Assembly (NCBI GenBank): GCA_910577605.1
Contig: CAJTON010000044.1
Location: forward strand, 314 to 15,777
Direction of reading: 5' to 3'
DNA from: an uncultured Butyrivibrio sp.
Lineage (GTDB): Bacteria; Bacillota; Clostridia; Lachnospirales; Lachnospiraceae
DNA length: 15,464 nucleotides
Shown here: piece after piece, positions 1 through 7,248 of the stretch
Layout of the letters: the number at the start of each line of letters is the position of its first letter
Numbering within the stretch: position 1 is the first letter of the stretch
Program-made: the position numbers and the translations under genes
The notes under the pieces: model-generated
Seen by the model: only the letters and a program-made list of their open reading frames with translations
The model's database searches: none
What the model was told of the DNA's origin: nothing

Positions 1-52
1 CCCTCCCGCCGTTATAATAACAGCTATATCCGGACGGCCGTTTTTTAATCTT

Positions 53-283
53 CTAGCCTTTTAATCCGATCAGAAATTTCTCCTTTTCGCTTCCAAGACT
101 GAAGGTATCTCCGACGCGTATTTCCATATCCGTATTCTTGTCCGCTCTGACGGTATCATTAATAAATGTTCCGTAGCTTGAACCAATATCCCTTATATAG
201 ACCTTATTGCCCCTTAACGAAAGTCTGCAATGGCAGCCGGATACTCCCTGAGCGTCCACAGGAAAAACAACCTTGAAGCTCAA
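53..283 (-). pseudogene. Out-of-frame C-terminal half of an FHA domain belonging to the upstream protease gene
   Basis: This 76-residue frame carries the second half of an FHA (phosphothreonine-binding) domain. It has the Ser-x-x-His motif (VSGCHCRL), the SSYGTFIND strand with its ligand-contacting Asn, and a closing GDTFSLGS strand. It has no domain start and only a TTG start (281-283) almost touching an AGGAG. The protease frame enters the first FHA strand (IVIKGISGSYRG) near position 300, then leaves this frame and stops at 204. Against the intact FHA protein at 6769-7212, about 13 residues holding the Gly-Arg motif are missing between the halves, roughly 38 nt. The likely origin is a small deletion with frameshift in a protease-TM-FHA gene, or an assembly error. 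Independent translation is unlikely. Confidence 0.7.
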
Positions 284-1250
284 ACTCCTCTCCCCTGTAC
301 GAGCCTGAAATACCCTTTATAACTATCGCGGGGTCTCCGGCGGCGACCGTATATCCGATATTTGAGATTTGCGTCGCATAGCCCCCTCCTGCGGCGGCAG
401 CCTTAGCCCCTCTTTTACCCAGCGCGACGGCAAGGGCGAATGCTACGATCGCGGCGTCGACCGCTATGGTGAGCGCTATGACTATTACGCCTCTTTTATT
501 TATGTCTCCCACGACCATATAATCCACATATTCAGGTTCCACTATCCTCAGAAGCTCGTCGATGCACACGGCGTAATTAGCGGTTCCGTCGCTGCTGTTC
601 ATTGAAAACGTGTTTATCCCCACAACCTCGCCCTTTGCGCTTACAAGCGGGCCTCCCGAATTGCCGTGGTTGATGTCTATATCAAGCAGATAAGCCTCAA
701 CCTCTCCGACTGTGGACTGTCTAGATATTATTCCGCTCGTCGTGACAATATCGCTGACGTCATACTTGGTATAATCAACGCCCACGTCGGCAATGGCGGG
801 ATAGCCTAACGCATAGTATGTCGCGCTGGTATCCGTATCCTTCATTTTGCGCAGCTTAAGCGCCTTCCTTTCCGTGGTCGGCTCCGGCAGCTTCAATACC
901 GCAAGATCCTTATCCGCGCTGTAAGAATATATCTGAGCGCTCATATACCTGTTTGCCGCGGCGGAAAAAAATACGTTTACGCTGTCCGCCTTTCTCCCTG
1001 TGTCCGAATTAAACACGACATGATAATTCGTAACTATATACTGTATGGGCTTCCCCGCTTCTCCTATCGCAAAGCCTGATCCCGCGCTGTAATACTCGCC
1101 GTACTGCGACACGACCCACACGACTCCGTCCTTCGCCTCCGTGTAATTCTTGGGAGCTTTGTCCCCGCGGTAAACCACAAGCAGCATTACAAGTGTATAC
1201 GCGACCATAACCGCAGCGCATATGCTTAGAATTATTTTTTTATTTTTCAT
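204..1250 (-). CDS. Membrane-anchored trypsin-like (HtrA-type) serine protease with disrupted cytoplasmic FHA tail
   Basis: An N-terminal signal anchor (residues 6-27) precedes an S1-family protease domain (about 40-240). The triad is visible: His77 in TNYHVV, Asp115 in DKDLAVLKL, Ser198 in GNSGGPL. No PDZ domain follows. A second membrane span (about 254-278) returns the chain to the cytoplasm, where an Ala/Gly linker leads to the first FHA strand (IVIKGISGSYRG, about 309-320). From there the frame is lost and the protein ends in an unrelated tail at residue 348; the rest of the FHA domain lies in another frame at 53-283. The ATG has a GGAGGT 8 nt upstream. It lies 52 nt after the kinase gene and is the last operon gene seen. 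Inference: an extracytoplasmic protease that was meant to be controlled from inside by phosphothreonine binding. The protease domain looks intact; the regulatory tail probably is not. Confidence 0.85.
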   Translation of the reverse strand: MKNKKIILSICAAVMVAYTLVMLLVVYRGDKAPKNYTEAKDGVVWVVSQYGEYYSAGSGFAIGEAGKPIQYIVTNYHVVFNSDTGRKADSVNVFFSAAANRYMSAQIYSYSADKDLAVLKLPEPTTERKALKLRKMKDTDTSATYYALGYPAIADVGVDYTKYDVSDIVTTSGIISRQSTVGEVEAYLLDIDINHGNSGGPLVSAKGEVVGINTFSMNSSDGTANYAVCIDELLRIVEPEYVDYMVVGDINKRGVIVIALTIAVDAAIVAFALAVALGKRGAKAAAAGGGYATQISNIGYTVAAGDPAIVIKGISGSYRGEEFELQGCFSCGRSGSIRLPLQTFVKGQ

Positions 1251-1302
1251 TTGTTTTTACCTCCGTTTTATAAAATATCCCGTCCGCCGCCTGAGCAAAG
1301 TC

Positions 1303-3465
1303 TTAAACGGTAATGCTGCCGGACAGATTATTGCTTTTGTAATTTATATTATATGTATGCGTTCCGGTCCCGAACTGGCCGAAATCAAGCGTATATTCCC
1401 CCGGAGCGGTGCTCGTGAATTTGTCATGGCTTATTACGTTTCCGTCCACCTTCACCGTAACGCCGTCAAAGTCGTCCGACGTTATTATCAGATTTTTGCC
1501 GGAGGTCTGCATACTGACTCCGCCGGAGGGAGAGGTAGTCGGCTTTGTAAGCGTTATCTCGTCCGCGCGGCCGTCTGGCAAGGAGACTCTTACAGTGCAG
1601 CTGTCCGCTCCGATAGAATCAAAATTGACCGTATATTTATACGGATATTCGCTCCCGTCGTCGGTATAATCGGCTCTTGTAAGAAGGGACAGGCTTATCT
1701 GACGTCCGTCGGCAGTGACCGTCAGATGATCCGGATAATTAGTCGTAAAGGACCTCAGACCGCGTAGCGATTCCACCATACTCCCTCCGCAGCTTTTAAC
1801 CACCGGATCCGGACCGGAATATACGGGCGCAGTCGGTTTAGGCGCCTCGGTCGGCTTCTGTGCCGGTTTCTCGGTCGGCTTCTGCGTCGCTTTTTCGGTC
1901 GGTTTTTCAGTCGGTTTCTCGGCGGGTTTTTCCGGCGAACTCTCGACAGGCTTTTCGGTCGGCTTCTGTGCCGGAGCCTCCGTACGCTCCTCTGCGGAGG
2001 ATTGCGGCGTATCTCCGCTTTCATAAGGTCTTGTACTGTCCCCGCTCTCCTGTCCTCGTTCCGTAGTCCTATCCTCTCCGGAATCGTCAGGATCGGGCCT
2101 AGGCTGTATCTGCGCCTCTCCTGTGGCATCATTTTCGCTGTTTTCGGACTCTGCCGTCGTGTCATTGTCGGCGACAAACGCCGCCGTTTCCCGTTTTATG
2201 TCACCGCTTCCGACCGTTCTTTGTTTTGCCGCTTTGGCAAGCACCGCACCGAGAACGGCTCCAAGAACCAGCACTACTACCGCCGCCCCGGTTATTATCT
2301 TCCCCTTTGATGAGCGCAGGAAAAGAAGCAGCCCGCCCCTCTTTTTTCGCCCGGCAGCATTCTGATTTTCCAACTCCTCCGACACCGTGCCGGCGGCGGA
2401 CGTACTTACGGCAGTATTCTCCCGCCCAGCCGGGGCAGGCTCCGCCGCGCAAATATCTGCGGTACGGCCTCCGTCATTTACAATGGGAGCAGGCTTGATC
2501 TCCAGTCCGTTAAGCGCCTCTTTAAGCTGATGAACGCTCTGGTACCTGTCGGCAATACGGATCTCCATACATTTTTGTATGATTTCCCAGAAGCCTTCGT
2601 CCACACCGTAATCAGAAGCTTTTCCTATGTCGGGATAGTCGAGCCTCTCGGTCGCCTCGTCCGGAAGCTTCCCCGTCAGTATATAGAAAACTGTCGCTCC
2701 CAGCGCGTATATGTCTGTCCACGGTCCCTGCTTTCCGCGGCGCTGGTACTGCTCAAGAGGAGCGAAGCCCTGTTTTAAAATGACGGAAAGGCTTTTTGAC
2801 TGCTCCGCGAGCACCTGACGCGCCGCCCCGAAGTCTATCAGCTTTATTCCGCCGTCTTTCGTCACAAAAATATTGTCGGGAGAAATATCACGGTGAAGCA
2901 CATTCATACTGTGGGCTATGAGCAGCGCGTCCGTTATTACATTCATTATATAAAGCGCGTTCTCCTGCGGAATACGTCCGCCCTGACTCTTTACATAATG
3001 CTTAAGGTCCACTCCGTCAAGAAACTCCATCGAATAGTAGACCGTACTGTTTTCATAGAAAAACTCGTACACGTTCACTATATTCGGATTGCCGTTGAAG
3101 CGCGCTACCATTTTTGCCTCGTCATAAAATTTATCCGCGCCGGACCTGAAATTCTCCTCGTACCGGCTGCTGCTCACGGATATCTGCGTCGTTCCCGTGT
3201 CCCTGTGAACCAGCCCGTTGGGATAATACTCCTTGACCGCCACTATCCTGTCGTTCCTGATATCATATGCCTTGTAGGTAACGCCGAAGCCTCCCTTTCC
3301 CAGCACTTCCCCTACGCTGTAACGTCCCATGAGGACCGATTCGACGGGCAGCGCTCCCGGCTCCGGTCTGTAAGCGCTCTTTTTATAGCCGCAATAAGGA
3401 CAGGGCTCGTTTTTTATGGGATTAAAACAATTACCGCATAATTTTTTCCCGTTGATATTCAGCAT
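1303..3465 (-). CDS. Transmembrane Ser/Thr protein kinase: zinc ribbon, kinase, TM, KPTE linker, duplicated beta ectodomain
   Basis: The 720-residue chain opens with a four-cysteine zinc ribbon (CGNC...CPYC, residues 10-25). The kinase domain (about 48-320) has a glycine loop GKGGFG (56-61), the ATP-binding Lys78 in AVKEYY, HRD (191-193), and DFG (211-213). The activation segment ends in FAPLEQY rather than a standard APE. The catalytic loop reads HRDISPDN, with Ser where Ser/Thr kinases normally have Lys. One membrane span (about 390-411) is followed by an acidic stretch, a Lys/Pro/Thr/Glu linker (about 495-545) and two beta-rich segments (about 575-640 and 655-720) that resemble each other. 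The ATG has a well-placed GGAGGT. Its cytoplasmic half closely matches the neighbouring kinase at 3510-5693. Inferred role: wall-penetrating sensor kinase; ligand unknown. Confidence 0.9.
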   Translation of the reverse strand: MLNINGKKLCGNCFNPIKNEPCPYCGYKKSAYRPEPGALPVESVLMGRYSVGEVLGKGGFGVTYKAYDIRNDRIVAVKEYYPNGLVHRDTGTTQISVSSSRYEENFRSGADKFYDEAKMVARFNGNPNIVNVYEFFYENSTVYYSMEFLDGVDLKHYVKSQGGRIPQENALYIMNVITDALLIAHSMNVLHRDISPDNIFVTKDGGIKLIDFGAARQVLAEQSKSLSVILKQGFAPLEQYQRRGKQGPWTDIYALGATVFYILTGKLPDEATERLDYPDIGKASDYGVDEGFWEIIQKCMEIRIADRYQSVHQLKEALNGLEIKPAPIVNDGGRTADICAAEPAPAGRENTAVSTSAAGTVSEELENQNAAGRKKRGGLLLFLRSSKGKIITGAAVVVLVLGAVLGAVLAKAAKQRTVGSGDIKRETAAFVADNDTTAESENSENDATGEAQIQPRPDPDDSGEDRTTERGQESGDSTRPYESGDTPQSSAEERTEAPAQKPTEKPVESSPEKPAEKPTEKPTEKATQKPTEKPAQKPTEAPKPTAPVYSGPDPVVKSCGGSMVESLRGLRSFTTNYPDHLTVTADGRQISLSLLTRADYTDDGSEYPYKYTVNFDSIGADSCTVRVSLPDGRADEITLTKPTTSPSGGVSMQTSGKNLIITSDDFDGVTVKVDGNVISHDKFTSTAPGEYTLDFGQFGTGTHTYNINYKSNNLSGSITV
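1831..1983 (-). repeat. KPTE/KPAE low-complexity linker repeat within the kinase ectodomain
   Basis: About 50 residues made of degenerate four-residue units (KPTE, KPAE, KPVE, ATQKPTE), encoded by imperfect 12-nt repeats. Such Pro/Lys/Glu/Thr tracts are common rigid wall-spanning spacers in Gram-positive surface proteins. A shorter tract of the same type sits at the same topological place in the kinase at 3510-5693 (about 4310-4355). Repeat number may vary between strains. Confidence 0.75.
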
Positions 3466-3509
3466 CGTGATACCTCCGTTTTATTTACATCCTGCATTCT
3501 CTGCCGACA

Positions 3510-5693
3510 TCAGTTATAATGTGTATAATAAAGCGTACCGTTTCCATCTAATATTATTTTGTGCCATTCTATGGCATCATCTTTACTGGGAAATATGTAA
3601 CCGTCTATGCCCGTCTCCACTGAAATATCAATTTTTCCGTCAGCCGCAATCGTGATCCCGGCAAAGGAATTTATAAAGCCCTCCTTATCCTTCGGCGTAT
3701 TATTGCTGACAAAAAGATCTATGATCCCCGTACAGTTTTTAAACGGCGCCACGCTTTCAATACTGTTATTGGAAATATAAATATACTGAAGGCTTTTGCA
3801 TCTTCTGAGAGGATACAGATCCGTTATCCCGCATCCCTCCGCGGAAAGCCATGTCAGCTCCGTCATGGCTGAAAGAGCCGATATGTCGCCTCCTATGGGA
3901 TTGCGGTGTATTCCGATTTCAAGCATATTCTTATTTTCCTTGAGCGGGGAAAGGTCTTTTATCCTGTTGTCGTCAGCCCAAAAGGATTCCAGCTTGCTTG
4001 TTCCCTCAAGCGGCGACAGATCGTATACGATGTTGCCCGTAAAGGACAGATATTTAAGATTTTTCATGCCCCTGACAAACGAAATATCGCTCACCTTGTT
4101 GTTATTGAACCAGACTCCCTCAACCTGCGGCATTTTATTAAGCACCGATAAATCGCTTATATTGTTATCGTTCAGAATAATTATTTTGAGATTTTTAAAC
4201 TGGGACAGGTTCTTAATATCGTAATTTGTAAGTCCTTTTCCCGTAAGATCTATCTGCTCTATATCGGATTCGTATGTGTACTTTCCTATCGTTATTTTAC
4301 CGACCTTCTCCGTTGGTTTTTCCACAGGCTTCTCTGTGGGCTTCTCCGTAGGGTTTTCAATCACGGGCAGATAAGGATCGTTCGGATCATATGTATTGTT
4401 CCGTTTAGAGCTGCTTACCGCCGCAACTATCACAACAACAACCAATATAACGCCCAAAAAGGCTCCGCCCGCAATAATCAGCCCCTTGTACTTAAAACGC
4501 TTTTTTGTACCGCTCGTGTCCTCCGTATTATACAGCTCATACCCGACATTAATGCCCTGAACGCTTCCGTCCGCCGCGTTCCCGTTAGATATGCTGTTTC
4601 CTCCCGCATAATTTGCCGTATTGCCGTTAAGCGTATTCCCACCCGCAGGATTTGCCGCGTTCACGCCGGAGCCGGAGGACGCGTCCTTGGGAACCGCCGG
4701 AATATCCGCCGTTACGGGCGAGGGCTTATATTTTATTTCATTTAACCCTTCTTTAAGCTCAAAAGCATTTTGGATTCTGTCCGTGATTTTAAGCCTGCAG
4801 CATTTTTGAATAACATTCCATAGCTGCGCCTCTATTTCATATTTATTTAGCTCAAAATCACTGTCGTCCTCAAGCCTTGTCATGGGATCGTCCAGAAAAT
4901 CCTTTGTGAGCGAGTAATACACGGTCGCCCCCAGAGAATAAATATCCGTCCACGGTCCCTGTTTTCCTCTTTTCTGATACTGCTCCAGAGGCGCGAAGCC
5001 TTCCTTCAGTATGACGGACATGCTCTTGGGATTATCGGCAAGCACCTGACGCGCCGCGCCGAAATCAATAAGCTTAACGCCGCCGTCCCTGCACAGCATA
5101 ATGTTATCGGGAGAAATATCCCTGTGCAGTATATTTGCGCTGTGAGCTATCATAAGCGCGTTTGAGACCTCGTAGAAAATATAAAGCGCCTGCGACGGTG
5201 AAAGTACGCCTTTTTCTCCCACATAAGATTTCAGTGTTATTCCCTCAAGAAATTCCATGGCAAAATACGCCGTGTTATTCTCATAAAAAAACTCATATAC
5301 GCTTACGATATTGGGATTTCCGTTAAAACGGGATACAAGCCTTGCCTCATCATAGAATTTCTCTATCCCGTTTCGGAATATCTCGCCGTTTTCCTCGCTT
5401 GTCACCGCCACGGTGAGTCTGTCGTCCAGTCTTGCCGCAAGGCTGGACGGATAATATTCCTTGATCGCAATTATTTGCTCGCGTTTTATGTCATAGGCGC
5501 GATAGGTGATTCCGAAACCGCCCTGTCCAATTACCTGACCGATTACATACTTGCCTGTAAGTATGCTTCCTACGGGCATTACGCCCGGTTTCGCCGTATA
5601 AACGGCTTTATTAAAGCCGCACGCCGGACACGGTTCCCCTGCTATATTTGTAAAGCAGCTCTCGCAAAGCTGTCTGCCGTCAAGCATTATCAT
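3510..5693 (-). CDS. Transmembrane Ser/Thr protein kinase with zinc ribbon and extracytoplasmic leucine-rich repeats
   Basis: The 727-residue protein has the same intracellular plan as the kinase at 1303-3465. It has a zinc ribbon (CESC...CPAC, 10-25), glycine loop GQGGFG (56-61), Lys78 (AIKEYY), the atypical catalytic loop HRDISPDN (190-197), DFG at 210-212, and FAPLEQY. An Asn/Gly-rich juxtamembrane stretch (about 345-377) precedes the membrane span (about 404-427). Outside lie a short KPTE linker (about 447-463) and some eight 20-22-residue leucine-rich repeats (about 480-665) of internalin type (LNDNNISDLSVLNKM, ADDNRIKDLSPL), then a short C-terminal domain. AGGGAG precedes the first ATG; a second in-frame ATG at 5687 is also usable. 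LRR ectodomains usually bind protein or glycan; the ligand here is unknown. Confidence 0.92.
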   Translation of the reverse strand: MIMLDGRQLCESCFTNIAGEPCPACGFNKAVYTAKPGVMPVGSILTGKYVIGQVIGQGGFGITYRAYDIKREQIIAIKEYYPSSLAARLDDRLTVAVTSEENGEIFRNGIEKFYDEARLVSRFNGNPNIVSVYEFFYENNTAYFAMEFLEGITLKSYVGEKGVLSPSQALYIFYEVSNALMIAHSANILHRDISPDNIMLCRDGGVKLIDFGAARQVLADNPKSMSVILKEGFAPLEQYQKRGKQGPWTDIYSLGATVYYSLTKDFLDDPMTRLEDDSDFELNKYEIEAQLWNVIQKCCRLKITDRIQNAFELKEGLNEIKYKPSPVTADIPAVPKDASSGSGVNAANPAGGNTLNGNTANYAGGNSISNGNAADGSVQGINVGYELYNTEDTSGTKKRFKYKGLIIAGGAFLGVILVVVVIVAAVSSSKRNNTYDPNDPYLPVIENPTEKPTEKPVEKPTEKVGKITIGKYTYESDIEQIDLTGKGLTNYDIKNLSQFKNLKIIILNDNNISDLSVLNKMPQVEGVWFNNNKVSDISFVRGMKNLKYLSFTGNIVYDLSPLEGTSKLESFWADDNRIKDLSPLKENKNMLEIGIHRNPIGGDISALSAMTELTWLSAEGCGITDLYPLRRCKSLQYIYISNNSIESVAPFKNCTGIIDLFVSNNTPKDKEGFINSFAGITIAADGKIDISVETGIDGYIFPSKDDAIEWHKIILDGNGTLYYTHYN

Positions 5694-5747
5694 TTCCTGA
5701 TTCTCCCTCTTAGTATATTGGATTCCCTGATCGATCCGCCCGTCATT

Positions 5748-6758
5748 TTATTTCAGCAAAAGAACCGGCGATTCCACCGTAACGGATTCCATGGTGTTTT
5801 CTTCTTCCGTCCCTCCGGTATCCTCCTCCGTCCCTGTGCTTTTCTCCGTCTCGTCTGTGCCTTCCTCGGATCCGCCGCCGCTTTCGTCTGCCGTCATTGT
5901 TTGCTCCGTACCAGCATTCCCGCCGTGTCTGTCCGCTCTGCCTGTAAGATATGCGAAAACAAGAACCGCCGCGATAAGAAAAGCTCCTGCGGCAATTATC
6001 GGAAGAAGAGCTGACTTGCGCTCTGCGGGAGCTTCGTTTTTCACGCTGTCTTCCTCCGGCGCTTTTTCCGAATGAATGATCCCGCAGATCACGGAAAAAT
6101 TATCGCCCTCGCAGCGCGAACGCTTCAAATGCCTTCGCAGCATATATTCAGCCCACTGTCTTGCGCTGTCCGATTTAAGCAGGTCTATTTCCATTTCAGT
6201 TTCGTAGACATACTCCCAAAAACCGTCGCTACATATTACAAAAGCGTCTCCGTCGCTGACGCTCTCCGGTCCAAGCAGCCTTCCGCTCTTTATTTCGCCG
6301 CTCTTGCCAAGAACTTTCAGAAGCTTCGAGCGGTCGTCGCTTTCCCGGATATCCTCCTCGGACATCGTCCCGGTCTCCACAGCCGCCTGACAGACCGAAT
6401 GATCCTTGGTGCGCATAAGAAGCTTTCCTCTGCGGAAATAATACACCCTGCTGTCTCCGACATTGGTAAACCTGAAGGTCTCTCCGTCCGCAAACGCAGC
6501 CGCTATCGTGGTGCAGGCGCCGCCGCCAAGCCTGAACACAGCTTTATTTGCCCCCTCTATAAGCGCGCCTATCTCCGCGTCGGAACAGCCGGAATAATTG
6601 CTTCTTAAATATTCCACGGCGCAGGCCGAAGCGTTTTCTCCTCCCTCTAAACCACCAAGACCGTCGGCAACCGCGAATATATTGCCGCAGCAAAGCACGC
6701 TGTCCTCATTTATTTCGTATTTTCCGCAATTTGTATAGCTGTAAGAATCAATGTTCAT
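5748..6758 (-). CDS. Membrane-anchored PP2C-family Ser/Thr phosphatase
   Basis: Residues 1-230 form a PPM/PP2C catalytic domain with its metal-binding acidic residues: Glu18-Asp19 (NEDS), Asp32-Gly33 (AVADGLGG), Asp178 (VICSDGFW) and Asp219-Asn220 (GDNFSV). The NVGDSRVYYFRRGKL strand (99-113) is also typical. A linker leads to a single membrane span (about 250-272) and a 60-residue acidic, Gly/Thr-rich extracytoplasmic tail rich in GTEE-type motifs and ending in a hydrophobic LLLK. The catalytic domain faces the cytoplasm. The start codon has GAGGAA and lies 10 nt after the stop of the FHA gene, so the two are probably translationally coupled. Inferred role: dephosphorylates the operon's kinases and their FHA ligands at the membrane. 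The tail resembles no domain I can name. Confidence 0.92.
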   Translation of the reverse strand: MNIDSYSYTNCGKYEINEDSVLCCGNIFAVADGLGGLEGGENASACAVEYLRSNYSGCSDAEIGALIEGANKAVFRLGGGACTTIAAAFADGETFRFTNVGDSRVYYFRRGKLLMRTKDHSVCQAAVETGTMSEEDIRESDDRSKLLKVLGKSGEIKSGRLLGPESVSDGDAFVICSDGFWEYVYETEMEIDLLKSDSARQWAEYMLRRHLKRSRCEGDNFSVICGIIHSEKAPEEDSVKNEAPAERKSALLPIIAAGAFLIAAVLVFAYLTGRADRHGGNAGTEQTMTADESGGGSEEGTDETEKSTGTEEDTGGTEEENTMESVTVESPVLLLK

Positions 6759-6768
6759 TATCCGTTCC

Positions 6769-7212
6769 TCAGTACCTTATCTGGAAAAGCTGCTCTCTGT
6801 CGGCAAGATAGAAGAAGTCCCCGTTTGCGAGCTGACGCGGCACATTAGGCGTTAGCCTTTCTCCGTTCCCGATATATGTCCCGTAGCTGGATTCCTTGTC
6901 GATTATCAGATAAATTTTTCCCTGTCTCTGAATCTGACAGTGAACGCCGGATATTCCGTGAGTATTCACCGGATAACAGATCTGACATACGTCTCTGTTG
7001 CGCCCTATCGTGATAAGGTCCCTTACCTGATAACTCCTTCCGTTCATAGCGCCGCTCACGCCTTTTATAATGGCGCTTCCGCTTCCTCCGTTGCTGTCGC
7101 TTTTACTGCGCTTCAGATAAATTATCAAAAAAGCCGCAATGCCTCCTCCAACCAGCAGTACCAAAAAAAACACCAAAAGAAATACTAAACCAAAACCGCC
7201 CGAATTACCCAT
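6769..7212 (-). CDS. Membrane-anchored FHA-domain protein
   Basis: This 147-residue protein has an N-terminal transmembrane segment (about 7-33) followed by basic residues (KRSK), then one cytoplasmic FHA domain (about 47-147). The phosphothreonine-binding signature is complete: Gly70-Arg71 (ITIGRN), Ser88-x-x-His91 (GISGVHC) and the SSYGTYIGNG strand with Asn116. AGGA lies 9 nt before the ATG. It sits between the two phosphatase genes, 36 nt after the soluble one. Its FHA strands match those of the broken FHA domain of the downstream protease, so the two may share an ancestor. Inferred role: membrane docking site for phosphorylated partners. The intact domain serves as the reference for judging the damage at 53-300. 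Confidence 0.9.
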   Translation of the reverse strand: MGNSGGFGLVFLLVFFLVLLVGGGIAAFLIIYLKRSKSDSNGGSGSAIIKGVSGAMNGRSYQVRDLITIGRNRDVCQICYPVNTHGISGVHCQIQRQGKIYLIIDKESSYGTYIGNGERLTPNVPRQLANGDFFYLADREQLFQIRY

Positions 7213-7248
7213 ATTCTTTGTCCTTCCATTATTTATTCCCGATACCGA

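Noticed and set aside
1..52. Possible terminator downstream of the protease gene
   Set aside because: A 5-6-bp GCCGT/ACGGC pairing with a 21-nt loop is followed by GGGAGGG rather than T residues on the minus strand; the T6 run belongs to the other strand with a 3-bp stem only.
204..262. FSCGRSGSIRLP near the end of the protease frame resembles an FHA Gly-Arg strand
   Set aside because: The same bases encode VDAQGVSG of the genuine FHA remnant in the other frame, where the downstream FHA motifs continue, so this likeness is coincidental.
250..330. Programmed ribosomal frameshift joining the protease and FHA frames
   Set aside because: No slippery heptamer or following hairpin is visible, and even after a shift about 13 residues of the FHA core would be missing.
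1222..3441. Several plus-strand frames of 80-182 codons, and a 140-codon Arg-rich minus frame at 1755-2177
   Set aside because: All are shadows of the kinase gene. The Arg-rich one is the KPTE repeat read in another frame.
5475..6608. Two plus-strand frames of 178-179 codons
   Set aside because: Antisense to the LRR kinase and the PP2C gene, low-complexity or Cys/Arg-biased translations, no start signals.
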